DNA of 56,622 bases from Eubacteriales bacterium (GTDB lineage: Bacteria > Bacillota > Clostridia > Lachnospirales > Lachnospiraceae), in contig JAUNCG010000008.1 of assembly GCA_030526715.1 (NCBI GenBank), forward strand, positions 1 through 56,622, given 5' to 3'. The notes beneath the pieces are model-generated. The model was given only the letters and a program-made list of their open reading frames with translations, was not told the origin of the DNA and did no database searches. Position 1 is the first letter of the stretch; each line of letters begins with the position of its first letter. Made by a program: the position numbers and the translations under genes. Positions 1 through 8,493 of this stretch are shown one piece after another.

Positions 1-47
1 TATGGAGATATCAATTCGGAAATACCACTGGCTACTTTTAAATGATA

Positions 48-76
48 TGACAAATAGTCAACAAAAGTGACAAATA
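48..76 (+). repeat. Pair of TGACAAATA direct repeats
   Basis: The nonamer TGACAAATA occurs at 48-56 and again at 68-76, exactly 20 bp apart (about two helical turns), upstream of the promoter at 170-198. Such phasing is typical of a regulator binding one face of the helix, but no regulator can be named. A run of nine G residues lies downstream at 105-113. Confidence 0.4.
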
Positions 77-121
77 ACATATAGGATATGCACAAAATAA
101 TTCTGGGGGGGGGCAGAACAA

Positions 122-140
122 TTGTCGGCAGAATCGACAA
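122..140. promoter_or_regulatory. Operator-like inverted repeat TTGTCG-N7-CGACAA
   Basis: Perfect 6-bp arms (122-127 and 135-140) around a 7-bp spacer, 29 bp upstream of the -35 box of the FN3 gene. The right arm with its flank (ATCGACA) is one base from an inverted Spo0A box (TTCGACA), so Spo0A is one candidate. Any dimeric repressor or activator would fit equally well. Confidence 0.4.
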
Positions 141-169
141 AAAATGTGAAGAAAATGTGAAAAAAGTAA

Positions 170-198
170 TTGACATGTCAGTGGCGTAACGGTAAAAT
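170..198 (+). promoter_or_regulatory. Sigma-A promoter of the FN3 secreted protein gene
   Basis: TTGACA (170-175), 17-bp spacer, TAAAAT (193-198). This is near-consensus and about 30 bp upstream of the start codon. It fits the high expression suggested by the gene's codon usage. Confidence 0.8.
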
Positions 199-230
199 AT
201 GGTTATATTACTGAAAGGAAGGTGCGAAAT

Positions 231-2318
231 ATGAAAAATAATTTCCACAAAAAAGCGTTGGCAGCATTGTTGGTGAGTGCTGCAGTACTTACAGTTCCGA
301 CCGTGGCTTCTGCAAACAGAGTTGTTCGTCCTAAGGCGACACAGGATACAGCCGTGGCTTCTCCGGTTACCTTGACAGTTCAGAGAGAAAGAGAAGCGGG
401 TGATAGTTCTCTTTCGACATATCTGAAGTGGACGCCGATTACGTTAGCGGATAATCAGTCCTTGTGTATTGAGTATTCTGAGGATCCGAATTTTCCGGAT
501 ACGAGAAAGACAAACTACTATTATGTTGACGCAGATGATGCAAAAGAGGGTAAAAAGGAGATTTATACATCTGCAGGTAAAGCAAGATATTATAGAACTG
601 TAGTGCTCACGAATGGCGTATACAGCGCATATTCTGCACCGGTTTCTTATACGGCAGAGGTAGATGACGCATATATTAGTAACAAGAACGTTACTAAGAA
701 TAGTGTAGAGTTCCGCCTCTATGGAAATGTTGATGGATTTGAGATTTCCAAGAAGGTTGGCAACAAGTATAAAGTAATGGCGACCACGAATGACAATGTA
801 TTCACTGAGAAGGGATTACAGAGCGGGAAGACCTATTCCTACAGAGTACGTGGTTATGTTTATGATGAATATACAAAGCAGAAGATATTCGGGGATAAAT
901 ACGACTATACGGATGTAACTACTTGGGGTAGTGCGCTGAATGTGAAGGCAGTTGCATTAAATAAAAAGAGCATCAAGCTGACATGGAAAAAGGTAAAGGG
1001 CGCAAGCGGATATCGTATTTATCGTGCGGCAGGCTACTCGAATGGTGAGTCAAAGAAGGAGGTTAGCACAGCTTTCAGTAACTATAAGCTTATCAAGACC
1101 TTCAACAAGGCGGGCGCACATTCCTTTAAGGATAAGAAGCTTGATGCAGGCGTAACATATAACTACAAGGTAGTGGCGTTCTCTGTTGATAAGAAGGATA
1201 AGAAGGCAGCTGAGCTTTCTGTAGAAGACACGGCAAGTGCTACTACAGATTTCGATGCTTTTGCAAATTACAAAAAGTATACGAATGAAGATGGAAGCGT
1301 AACCTGCACATGGGATAAGACACTTGGCATCGAGGGATACATTGTTGAGCGCTATGGTAAGAAGGCGGATGGATCTTGGGGTTATATTGAGGTGGATAGA
1401 CCGGCTGCCGGTATTACCACATACACATTTGCTCCGTATGACAGCAAGGATACTAATTGGGATAATGACTATTGTCTGTATGCATACAAGGGCGATAAGT
1501 ATGAGAGAAAGTACATTTCTACATCTGAGACACAGAAGGTAGCAACGACCACCGGCATTACTGCGGTTGCAGCAGCAGACGGCAGCGGAATTGATGTATC
1601 ATGGGCACCGGTAGCGGGCGCAGCATATTATCGCGTATATCGCAGCACACGGATTTCTGAGCTTGATTTGGATGAAAATACTTATGATAGAGAGGGTAAT
1701 ACTGTATATACACTGAAGAAAGAGGGTACGCTCTCTGCGGATGGAAAGTACTATACGGTAGATCCGACATATACCTACGATATTCAGGGCACCACTGTAA
1801 AGGATACATATCAGGGTTACAGCGAGACCTATAGCGATGACTCCACATATGAGTATGTGCGTCAGGAAGGTCCGAAGGCTGGAGTTCGCTACTACTACTA
1901 TGTTCAGGCATTTGCCAGAAATGGTGAGGCGATTCCGACAGGTCAGACTGAGCAGGATGTGATCGGTAATGATTATTACTTCAATAACAGCAATAAGTAC
2001 TCTAAGCCGGCAAGCGCTATGATCACAGCTACCACAGTTGGCAAGGCTAAGATCAAATCCGTAGCTTCTACCGGTAAGGGTAAGGTGAAGGTTACTCTGA
2101 AGGCAGTAAGCGGCGCTGAGAAGTACTATGTATACTGCTCCACCAAGAAGGGCGGCAACTACGAGTTCTGCGGCGTTACTACTAAGAAGAACGTAACAGT
2201 GACAGGTCTTGAGTCCGGTAAGACTTACTACTTCAAGGTTAAGGCTGTAAAGGCTAATGAGGCTGGTGCAGATGCAACAGGTACTCTGTCTAAGGCAGCT
2301 AAGGTAAAGGTTAAATAA
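231..2318 (+). CDS. Secreted protein built of fibronectin type III-like modules
   Basis: A 695-residue exported protein. The ATG at 231 is chosen because AAGGAAGG (215-222) lies 8 nt upstream; an in-frame GTG at 222 overlaps that ribosome binding site. Residues 1 to about 29 form a signal peptide (basic start, hydrophobic core, cleavage near ASA). The rest is a chain of roughly six beta-sandwich modules of FN3 type, recognisable by repeated W-x-x-V-x-G-A-x-x-Y-x-(I/V)-Y-R and SGKTY-Y-x-(F/R)-(K/R)-V patterns (clearest near residues 235-335, 445-600 and 605-695). No LPXTG, SLH, enzyme domain or transmembrane anchor is visible, so it is probably released or held non-covalently. Codons are those of the pckA and ribosomal genes (AAG, GGT, GTT/GTA), suggesting abundance. 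Adhesion or surface-layer function is inference. Confidence 0.8.
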   Translation: MKNNFHKKALAALLVSAAVLTVPTVASANRVVRPKATQDTAVASPVTLTVQREREAGDSSLSTYLKWTPITLADNQSLCIEYSEDPNFPDTRKTNYYYVDADDAKEGKKEIYTSAGKARYYRTVVLTNGVYSAYSAPVSYTAEVDDAYISNKNVTKNSVEFRLYGNVDGFEISKKVGNKYKVMATTNDNVFTEKGLQSGKTYSYRVRGYVYDEYTKQKIFGDKYDYTDVTTWGSALNVKAVALNKKSIKLTWKKVKGASGYRIYRAAGYSNGESKKEVSTAFSNYKLIKTFNKAGAHSFKDKKLDAGVTYNYKVVAFSVDKKDKKAAELSVEDTASATTDFDAFANYKKYTNEDGSVTCTWDKTLGIEGYIVERYGKKADGSWGYIEVDRPAAGITTYTFAPYDSKDTNWDNDYCLYAYKGDKYERKYISTSETQKVATTTGITAVAAADGSGIDVSWAPVAGAAYYRVYRSTRISELDLDENTYDREGNTVYTLKKEGTLSADGKYYTVDPTYTYDIQGTTVKDTYQGYSETYSDDSTYEYVRQEGPKAGVRYYYYVQAFARNGEAIPTGQTEQDVIGNDYYFNNSNKYSKPASAMITATTVGKAKIKSVASTGKGKVKVTLKAVSGAEKYYVYCSTKKGGNYEFCGVTTKKNVTVTGLESGKTYYFKVKAVKANEAGADATGTLSKAAKVKVK

Positions 2319-2345
2319 TGGAACTATTGTAAATAGGTTCACTTC

Positions 2346-2371
2346 GAGGGTTCGGCATTTGCCGAACCCTC
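2346..2371. terminator. 11-bp hairpin after the FN3 gene
   Basis: GAGGGTTCGGC (2346-2356), 4-nt loop, GCCGAACCCTC (2361-2371). The stem is perfect but the downstream sequence (AAATCATAT) is not a U-tract, so it may be a weak terminator or a 3' stabilising hairpin. Confidence 0.55.
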
Positions 2372-2407
2372 AAATCATATACGGAAATGTTGGACTTTTG
2401 TTGGAGT

Positions 2408-2416
2408 TGTTATAAT
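2408..2416 (+). promoter_or_regulatory. Extended -10 promoter of the Sel1-repeat gene
   Basis: TGTTATAAT: TG one base upstream of a perfect TATAAT (2411-2416). The best upstream -35 candidate (TTGGAC, 2390-2395) is only 15 bp away, so the extended -10 probably carries the promoter. Confidence 0.6.
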
Positions 2417-2467
2417 AGAATGATGGAAAGGTTACCGTAAATAACAAGAAAAGGAGCAGTGGATCAC

Positions 2468-3550
2468 ATGAAGAGAAAATGGTTGTTTACTTTATTAACA
2501 GTTGCTATGGTAAGTACAAATATGTTGAGCGGATATACGGTGAAAACCGTGTCGGCCGCCGAAGCGGAGAATGAGAACGCTGCCGAGACGGACACAGAGG
2601 AAGAGAATGCGGCTGAGTCTGAGACAGATACAGTGACGGCTACAGAGGGAAAAACACTCTGTGAAGAGGGTCGGGAGTGGCTCTACGGACTGAATGAAAG
2701 AGAGTGTGATCTGGAGAAGGCGTATGCGAGATTTCAGGAGGCGGCAGAGGACGGGTATCAGGACGCTTGGTTTTATCTTGGGTTGATGACAGACGGGTAC
2801 GCTTATCCGATCCGTGATATGGAAAAGGCTATGGAGTATTATAAGCTGGCGGGAGAGAATCCCTACGCCCAGATCAACATGGGCTGCCTTTATTTATTCG
2901 GTCAGGGGGTAGAGGCGGATAGCGAGAAAGCTTTGGATATGTTTCAACAGGTAGTCGATTCGGGCTGTGAAACAGGAAATATCGGATTCGGATGGTATTG
3001 GAACGGCAGGGAGGAATACGACAAGGCTTGGGATTTTTATGAAAAAGTAGTTGATGAGGAGCAGGAACCCTTCTTTAAAAATAATGCGAAGGAACTCATG
3101 ACCAGCATGATTTTCTATGGTCAGGGCAGAGAGGTTGATGATAAACTGGCATTAGCGCAATACGAAGAGCTGATGGAAACCAATGATCCTTACGCATATG
3201 GGATGGTCGGACTGATATATCGGATGGGATATGGCGTGGATGTGGATAAAGATAAAGCGCTGGAGACATTCGAAGAGGGGCGCAGACTGCATGATGTGGA
3301 TAGTATCAAATATCTTGGGGAAATGTACTGGTACGGAGACGGAGTGGAGCAGGATATCGATAAGGCTATTGCCTATTATGAGGAAGCGGGACGTCTGGGT
3401 GATCCGGAGGCATATCGTATAGTAGGTGACAATTATGCTTCTGGAGCAGGCGGTGTCGAAGCAGACAGTGAGAAAGCAAAGGAGTGGTATGAAAAGGCAG
3501 GGGATACCACTTTTGAAAATGAAGCAGTAGAAGGCGAGGACAAATCATAA
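2468..3550 (+). CDS. Exported Sel1-like repeat protein
   Basis: 360 residues. The ATG at 2468 is preferred over the in-frame GTG at 2459 because AAGGAG (2451-2456) is 11 nt from the ATG and only 2 nt from the GTG. A signal peptide (MKRKWLFTLLTVAMVS..., cleavage near VSA) is followed by an acidic Glu/Thr-rich linker to about residue 60. Then come about seven Sel1/TPR-type helical hairpins with the A-x-x-x-(Y/F)-x-x-A-(A/G) and Y-LG-x-x-Y-x-x-G-x-G-V signatures (for example around GLIYRMGYGV and GEMYWYGDGV). Sel1 repeats bind other proteins, so an extracytoplasmic scaffold or adaptor role is likely; no partner can be named. It has its own promoter and ends at a strong hairpin shared with the convergent gene. 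Confidence 0.8.
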   Translation: MKRKWLFTLLTVAMVSTNMLSGYTVKTVSAAEAENENAAETDTEEENAAESETDTVTATEGKTLCEEGREWLYGLNERECDLEKAYARFQEAAEDGYQDAWFYLGLMTDGYAYPIRDMEKAMEYYKLAGENPYAQINMGCLYLFGQGVEADSEKALDMFQQVVDSGCETGNIGFGWYWNGREEYDKAWDFYEKVVDEEQEPFFKNNAKELMTSMIFYGQGREVDDKLALAQYEELMETNDPYAYGMVGLIYRMGYGVDVDKDKALETFEEGRRLHDVDSIKYLGEMYWYGDGVEQDIDKAIAYYEEAGRLGDPEAYRIVGDNYASGAGGVEADSEKAKEWYEKAGDTTFENEAVEGEDKS

Positions 3551-3572
3551 ATTGTCCATGGGGGATAACAAG

Positions 3573-3611
3573 ATGGGAGACAGGATAGTCGTTGGCTGTC
3601 CTGTCTCCCAT
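3573..3611. terminator. Hairpin between convergent genes
   Basis: ATGGGAGACAGGA (3573-3585) pairs with TCCTGTCTCCCAT (3599-3611), a perfect 13-bp stem with a 13-nt loop, followed on the plus strand by TGAGATTTT. It lies between the Sel1 gene (plus) and the YczE-type gene (minus) and could serve both. Confidence 0.65.
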
Positions 3612-3654
3612 TGAGATTTTATGATTATAAAGCTTTCGTAAACCGTGCAGTCTA

Positions 3655-4296
3655 TTATTTGTTTAACAACGGTATTGCAAACTTACGGTTGAACCAGTCG
3701 ATCAGCGGTCCCATAAAAAATGCGGTGATGATGGTTCCGATGCCGACAAAGGTGGGAACCATACCCAGCTCGCCGCCACTGATCAAAAATACCAGTATGC
3801 CGGAGCCTACACAGACAAGATCTGTGATAATACGGATGTACTTAAAGGGTCCAAGCTTCCACTTGTTAGCGCACACCAGAGCGATGGCATCATAGGTAGA
3901 TACACCCAGATCTGCAGTCATATAGAGCGCGGATCCGAAACAGATAATGACTATAGCCACTAACAGACATCCAAAACGGAAGATGAGCGAGGGATCCGGG
4001 AAGATCCTCTGCAGCAGCGCATAGGAAAACTGTGTAATATAACCCAGTAAAAACAGATTGATAAAGGTCGCGATACCGATATAATGACGATCTGTGAGCA
4101 GTGCAAAGGACAGCAGGATCAGATTGACGATCATATATAAGGTACCGAAGGAAATCGGGATCATATGATCCAGTCCGCTCATTAATGACTGAAACGGATC
4201 GACGCCAAGAGCGGCCAGCTTGAAGATCCCGATACTGACAGAGCAGATGACTACACCACATAGTGACATGAATACGCGCTTTGTTCTTTGATTCAT
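3655..4296 (-). CDS. YczE/YyaS/YitT-family integral membrane protein
   Basis: 213 residues, nearly all hydrophobic, with about five or six transmembrane helices. The N-terminal pattern (first helix, then LGVDPFQSLMSGL and ISFGTLYMIVN) and the internal GVSTYDAIA are typical of the YczE/YitT membrane family. Biochemical function in that family is not established. It lies 35 bp downstream of the DUF362 gene on the same strand with no promoter or terminator visible in between, so the two are probably co-transcribed. A GGAGAA lies about 11 nt before the ATG. Confidence 0.7.
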   Translation of the reverse strand: MNQRTKRVFMSLCGVVICSVSIGIFKLAALGVDPFQSLMSGLDHMIPISFGTLYMIVNLILLSFALLTDRHYIGIATFINLFLLGYITQFSYALLQRIFPDPSLIFRFGCLLVAIVIICFGSALYMTADLGVSTYDAIALVCANKWKLGPFKYIRIITDLVCVGSGILVFLISGGELGMVPTFVGIGTIITAFFMGPLIDWFNRKFAIPLLNK

Positions 4297-4331
4297 CTTT
4301 TTGATAGTTCTCCAATCGTTTCTCTTTTATG

Positions 4332-5456
4332 TTATTTCATGGTGATCAGCTCGTAGGCTCTGGTGCCCAGACCGATCTTCTCCGCATGGATCAACGTCTC
4401 CTCCCATGCCACGTTCGGGTTGGAATTGTGCCATACATCGCCATGATCATGGAAATGCTCGCTCGCCATGTTATCACCCAGCTGTGAGTTGCGGATCGGT
4501 GTGGAATTCTGACAGAGGTCTACGCAGGCCTGATCCAGAGCAACCGGATCGAAGGAAGCCAGCATTCCGATGTTCGGAAGGATCGGGGCATCGTTCTCGC
4601 CGTGACAGTCGCAGTTCGGGGATACATCCGTGATTAGGGTCACATGGAAGCAGGGTCTGCCGTCGCAGACAGCCATGGTGTATTCACTCATCTTGCAGCC
4701 GAGGATCTCGTTTGCATTGGAGTTATCGTTTGAAATTGCGTCAAAGGAACATGCGCCGATACATCTACCGCAGCCCTTGCAGAGTTCCTGATCGATCACT
4801 GCCTTGCCGCTATCATAGAAAATGGCGTCGGAACCACACTCCTTGGAGCATCTGCGGCAGTTTCTGCACAGCTCGGCATCTACGTGCGGCTTGCCCTGAT
4901 TGTGCTGCTGCATTTTACCTGCGCGGGAGCCGCAGCCCATACCGATGTTCTTGATGGTTCCGCCGAAACCGGTAGCCTCATGTCCCTTGAAGTGTGTCAG
5001 TGAGATAAAGATATCCGCATCCATAACAGCGCGGCCGATATAAGCAGTCTCACAGTATTCTGCATTCTTCACCGGAACCTCGATATCGTCCGTTCCGCGC
5101 AGTCCGTCGGCGATGATGATCTGACATCCGGTGGTGATGGTGTTGAAACCGTTGATATTTGCACAGTCCAGATGCTCAAGCGCATTCTTTCTGCTGCCCG
5201 GATACAGGGTATTGCAGTCGGTCAGAAACGGCATACCGCCCAGCTCCTTCACGATGTCAGCCACTGCCTTGGCATAATTCGGGCGAAGGTAAGCGAGGTT
5301 GCCGAGCTCACCGAAATGCATCTTGATGGCAACGAACTTTCCGTCCATATCAATGTCGGCAATTCCCGCTTTTTTACAGAGCTTCTGAAGCTTTGCTGTC
5401 AACGGAACCTCCAGCTTGGTTCTGAAATCTGTAAAATATACTTTTGACTTTTCCAT
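4332..5456 (-). CDS. DUF362 domain protein with two 4Fe-4S ferredoxin motifs
   Basis: 374 residues, cytoplasmic. The DUF362 core spans about residues 1-180 and resumes after a ferredoxin insert. That insert (about 195-240) carries two Cys clusters, CRNCRRCSKEC and CKGCGRCIGAC, each followed by a Cys/Ser-(D/F)-A-I segment as in 2[4Fe-4S] ferredoxins. The family is common in anaerobes; a redox role is implied by the clusters but no substrate is established. The start has a strong AGGAGG 10 nt upstream and a promoter at 5511-5539. It heads a two-gene unit with the YczE-type gene. Confidence 0.8.
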   Translation of the reverse strand: MEKSKVYFTDFRTKLEVPLTAKLQKLCKKAGIADIDMDGKFVAIKMHFGELGNLAYLRPNYAKAVADIVKELGGMPFLTDCNTLYPGSRKNALEHLDCANINGFNTITTGCQIIIADGLRGTDDIEVPVKNAEYCETAYIGRAVMDADIFISLTHFKGHEATGFGGTIKNIGMGCGSRAGKMQQHNQGKPHVDAELCRNCRRCSKECGSDAIFYDSGKAVIDQELCKGCGRCIGACSFDAISNDNSNANEILGCKMSEYTMAVCDGRPCFHVTLITDVSPNCDCHGENDAPILPNIGMLASFDPVALDQACVDLCQNSTPIRNSQLGDNMASEHFHDHGDVWHNSNPNVAWEETLIHAEKIGLGTRAYELITMK

Positions 5457-5510
5457 AGGGTTCGATCCTCCTGTTTGATCTCTGTAGAATTTAATAAAAC
5501 TATCATTTCT

Positions 5511-5539
5511 ATTATAGAAAGAAAAAAGCGACTATACAA
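5511..5539 (-). promoter_or_regulatory. Promoter of the DUF362-yczE unit
   Basis: Reading the minus strand: TTGTAT (5539-5534), 17-bp spacer, TATAAT (5516-5511), about 55 bp before the start codon. Confidence 0.7.
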
Positions 5540-5675
5540 GATGTAATTTTAAATTAACTAGGATACATAAAAGTAACCGCTATTGCATGAATTTTTGTGG
5601 ATGTCTCGAATAATCAGATAATTTACACAATTTTAAAGCATACACAAATAATTAAAAGAAAAATGAAAAATAGTG

Positions 5676-5704
5676 TTGACAAAATGGAAGCGCTATGTTA
5701 TGAT
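5676..5704 (+). promoter_or_regulatory. Consensus sigma-A promoter of the orphan unit
   Basis: TTGACA (5676-5681), exactly 17 bp, TATGAT (5699-5704). It is among the best promoters in the window, yet no recognised gene follows it. Confidence 0.8.
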
Positions 5705-5804
5705 ACAACCATCAAAACAATATCTGATACGTAATAAGAGACGAGAAATCTTAATACCTTAACAGAGATTGTTTTTTTGAATCTTAGTAAAGGAGGTCAG
5801 TCCC

Positions 5805-5891
5805 ATGGACACGATATCAATAGCTAAGTTTCAATATGATTGTGGTAGAGCGAATGGTTCCTGCGGAGATGACCTTTATCAGAGAACCTGA
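5805..5891 (+). CDS. Short ORF of 28 codons behind a strong ribosome binding site
   Basis: ATG at 5805, 7 nt after AAAGGAGGT, ends at TGA 5889-5891. The peptide begins MDTISIAKFQYDCGRANGSC, with two cysteines and no recognisable family, signal or membrane segment. Promoter, ribosome binding site and downstream terminator all favour translation here. Reading through the TGA, the frame stays open to about 6031, which may be chance. A second ORF in another frame overlaps it from 5836. It could be a small regulatory peptide, a leader peptide or the front of a decayed gene. Confidence 0.4.
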   Translation: MDTISIAKFQYDCGRANGSCGDDLYQRT

Positions 5892-5940
5892 TCCGAACGA
5901 TATAACAATATCAGAAGAATCGGAGAGAAGATACGGATAG
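5836..5940 (+). pseudogene. Overlapping 34-codon ORF, possibly part of a decayed gene
   Basis: Starts at the ATG at 5836 inside the previous ORF, in a different frame, and ends at TAG 5938-5940. It begins MIVVERMVPAEMTFIREPDP and has a protein-like composition. After the TAG the same frame stays open to 6009 and reads GTIETLFILKQSSGSFVKEH. One reading is a single small gene (about 65 codons) broken by one frameshift near 5830 and one amber codon; another is two independent tiny ORFs. No family recognised. Confidence 0.3.
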
Positions 5941-6105
5941 GGCACGATAGAGACGCTCTTCATATTGAAACAGAGTTCCGGAAGTTTTGTGAAAGAACAT
6001 ACCACATAAGCAGTGATTTATCATATAGATAAAATAGACGCAGGAAAGATAAGCTCCGATTCTATAAAATATATAAGAAAGAGTACAATTGAATAAGAAG
6101 ATGTA

Positions 6106-6139
6106 GGGGTTGTCACCGATGGAGTGACAACCCCTTTTT
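6106..6139 (+). terminator. Rho-independent terminator of the orphan unit
   Basis: GGGGTTGTCAC (6106-6116), 7-nt loop, GTGACAACCCC (6124-6134), then TTTTT. Perfect 11-bp stem. Read on the minus strand it could also stop lon transcripts, though the U-tract there is poor. Confidence 0.9.
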
Positions 6140-6190
6140 GCTGATGATAAAACGCATGCTGCACGATCTGCTGCCGAAAATGACGGATTC

Positions 6191-8443
6191 CTATCCGAGT
6201 ACAGTATGCAGTACCTCTGTCACCTCATGTACCGGAATGACCGTAAGCTCTTGAAGCACCTCAGGGGCGACGTCTCTCAGGTCAAATTCGTTTTCACGCG
6301 GGATAAAGACGGTCTTTACTCCGGCGCGCTGAGCGGCCATCAGTTTCTCAGGAAGACCGCCGATAGGCATGACATTGCCCCGTAGGGAGACTTCTCCGGT
6401 CATGGCATATTCCGGACTGACCGGTCGGTCATTGACGAGAGAGGCCAGAGCGGTAGTCAGTGTGATTCCGGCGGAAGGCCCGTCTTTGGGAGTAGCGCCG
6501 GCAGGTACGTGTATATGCAGATCTCTGGTCTCAAACAGCTCTGCTTTTTCCGGGTAGAGCTTCTTGACAAGGCTGATAGCGATCTGAACAGATTCCTTCA
6601 TGACGTCGCCCAGTTGACCCGTGATCTTCAAATTGCCTTTTCCCTCGGTGAACATGGTCTCGATGAAGAGGATCTCACCGCCCACAGCAGTCCATGCAAG
6701 TCCCGTCACGATGCCGGGTACCTTGGTTTCCTGTACGCTGTCGTGTAATATGGGGCGCTGCTCAATAAAGTCGGTGAGATTATCCGCCGTGACATGGATC
6801 ACCTGAGTCTTATCCTTTACTAATTGGACGGCGGCAATACGACTGAGCTGATCCAGCTGTTTTTTTAGACCGCGGACACCGCCCTCCATGGTGTAATCAC
6901 GGATGATTTTTTGCATGGCATCGTCTGTGACGGTGAGTCTGCCCTCAGGAATACCGTGTTTCTTTTTCGCCTTTTCCAGAAGATGCTTCTTGCCGATCTG
7001 CACCTTTTCCAGAGGCGTGTAGCCGTTGAACTGAATGACCTCCATACGGTCCAGCAGAGGAGCCGGAATGGTATCCAGTGAGTTGGCGGTACAGAGGAAC
7101 ATGACATCAGACAGGTCGTATGGCACGTTCATATAGTGATCGGTGAAGGTATTGTTCTGCTCAGGATCAAGGACCTCCAGCAGAGCGCTGGCGGGATCGC
7201 CGTTATAGCTTACGGACAGCTTGTCGATCTCATCCAGTACCATGACCGGATTCGAGGTACCGCATTTTTTCATACCGTCCATGATACGGCCCGGCATGGC
7301 GCCGATGTAGGTGCGTCTGTGGCCGCGGATATCTGCTTCATCCCGCACGCCGCCGAGACTGATGCGGACATATTCTCGCCCCAGAGCCTCTGCAATACTG
7401 TGGGCGATGCTGGTCTTGCCGGTGCCGGGTGCTCCGACAAACAGCAGGATAGAGCCGGACTGTTTTTTACTCAGGGACATGACTGCAAGCTGTTCGATGA
7501 TCCTCTTCTTTACCTTCTTCAGACCGTAATGCTCCCGATCCAGAATCTTCTCAGCTTTTTTTAGATTGATCTTGCCGATTACATTTTTACGCCAATCCAA
7601 TCCGGTGACAAAATCCAGATAGTCATACAGCATGCCGGATTCATGACCGTCCTGTCCCTCGGACTTGAGACGGCGAAGTACCTTGTCGGCTTCCTTGCGG
7701 GCTGTCTCGTTCATGCCGGACTTTTCGATCTTTTCCTCAAGGATCTGAAGCTGAGATTTGTCCTCCGGGTGGAGATCGTCCAGCTGTTTTTGCAGAAAAC
7801 TGATCTGTTTTCTCAGGGCATTCTCGCGATAGAGCTTTTGATAGCTCTCATTGCTGTCCTCGCTCGCTTCCTGTGCGACCTCAAACACGGTCAGAAATTC
7901 CTGAATCGCCCGTGTGATCTTTTCTATGCGCTCAGAATCTGTGTCGGCGGCCATGATGTCATATTTTTCTTCGTTCGACATATTCATGTATGGAGCGGAA
8001 GCAACGATAAGCTTGTTCCATGTGTTCAGCGGAGCAAGATACATCGCAACGGTATAGCCGCCTCCGTTCTGGAGCTTCGACAGAGCCGTGATCATCTGCT
8101 TTTTCAGAGCGGCGAGCTTTTTCTCAGACTCCTCCTGCGGAACATCAGAGAGCTCGGCACGAATGCCGGAGGCAACTACCTGATTCTGCAGATCTACTTC
8201 CTCAATGTCCAGACGCTCCAGTACCTCGATGCTGACGCTGCCGTCAGGCTCCACAAGAACGACGGTGCCGGAAAAGCCGATGGGATAAAAGCGTCCCGGG
8301 CGACCGTTCTGACGTTTCAACAGCAGAATGACTTCATCATTGATATGAAGTTCCGGTAATTCAATGGAGTCCAGACTCTCTTTACTAAGATTGATCGTGG
8401 TATTTGGCAGCACAAGACTATTGTAAATTGGTATAATAATCAT
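6191..8443 (-). CDS. lon: ATP-dependent Lon protease
   Basis: 750 residues, the usual LonA size. Order: N-terminal substrate-binding LON domain (about 1-200), a long helical region, the AAA+ module with Walker A GAPGTGKT (about 334-341) and Walker B VLDEIDK, then the Ser-Lys protease domain with KDGPSAG (Ser near 657) and the catalytic Lys near 700 in the region after GGLPEKLMAA. It degrades misfolded and regulatory proteins in the cytosol. AAAGGAGG precedes the ATG. A perfect-spacing sigma-A promoter followed at once by a CIRCE operator (8460-8486) implies heat-shock repression by HrcA, which is not encoded in the window. Divergent from the pseudouridine synthase gene. Confidence 0.97.
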   Translation of the reverse strand: MIIIPIYNSLVLPNTTINLSKESLDSIELPELHINDEVILLLKRQNGRPGRFYPIGFSGTVVLVEPDGSVSIEVLERLDIEEVDLQNQVVASGIRAELSDVPQEESEKKLAALKKQMITALSKLQNGGGYTVAMYLAPLNTWNKLIVASAPYMNMSNEEKYDIMAADTDSERIEKITRAIQEFLTVFEVAQEASEDSNESYQKLYRENALRKQISFLQKQLDDLHPEDKSQLQILEEKIEKSGMNETARKEADKVLRRLKSEGQDGHESGMLYDYLDFVTGLDWRKNVIGKINLKKAEKILDREHYGLKKVKKRIIEQLAVMSLSKKQSGSILLFVGAPGTGKTSIAHSIAEALGREYVRISLGGVRDEADIRGHRRTYIGAMPGRIMDGMKKCGTSNPVMVLDEIDKLSVSYNGDPASALLEVLDPEQNNTFTDHYMNVPYDLSDVMFLCTANSLDTIPAPLLDRMEVIQFNGYTPLEKVQIGKKHLLEKAKKKHGIPEGRLTVTDDAMQKIIRDYTMEGGVRGLKKQLDQLSRIAAVQLVKDKTQVIHVTADNLTDFIEQRPILHDSVQETKVPGIVTGLAWTAVGGEILFIETMFTEGKGNLKITGQLGDVMKESVQIAISLVKKLYPEKAELFETRDLHIHVPAGATPKDGPSAGITLTTALASLVNDRPVSPEYAMTGEVSLRGNVMPIGGLPEKLMAAQRAGVKTVFIPRENEFDLRDVAPEVLQELTVIPVHEVTEVLHTVLG

Positions 8444-8459
8444 AATACTTCCTCCTTTG

Positions 8460-8486
8460 TCAGCACTCTAATTAAACGAGTGCTAA
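8460..8486. promoter_or_regulatory. CIRCE operator (HrcA binding site) of lon
   Basis: TCAGCACTC (8460-8468), 9-bp spacer, GAGTGCTAA (8478-8486). It matches the CIRCE consensus TTAGCACTC-N9-GAGTGCTAA with a single mismatch, lies between the lon promoter and the lon ribosome binding site, and overlaps the expected RNA start region. Confidence 0.88.
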
Positions 8487-8493
8487 TAATTTG

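Larger units (their letters stand above)
5457..6190. other. 730-bp region with no recognised gene
   Basis: From the DUF362 start codon rightward it holds the minus-strand DUF362 promoter and an AT-rich stretch (about 5540-5670) in which I see nothing. Then comes a plus-strand unit with a consensus promoter (5676-5704), an expected RNA start near 5711, a strong ribosome binding site (AAAGGAGGT, 5789-5797), two short overlapping ORFs and a terminator (6106-6139). The predicted transcript is about 430 nt. A short U-rich segment near 5770-5777 follows a weak 5-bp AATCT/AGATT pairing and could be an attenuator. Confidence 0.6.

Noticed and set aside
105..113. Poly-G tract as a phase-variation switch
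   Set aside because: It lies about 57 bp upstream of the -35 box, outside the promoter spacer and outside any gene, so length change would not obviously switch expression.
5889..5891. In-frame TGA read as selenocysteine in the 28-codon ORF
   Set aside because: The frame stays open for 46 codons after it, but no hairpin of the bacterial SECIS type is evident right after the TGA and no selenoprotein family is recognised.
5817..6005. 62-codon minus-strand ORF in the orphan unit
   Set aside because: No ribosome binding site or promoter on that strand, while the plus strand has promoter, ribosome binding site and terminator.
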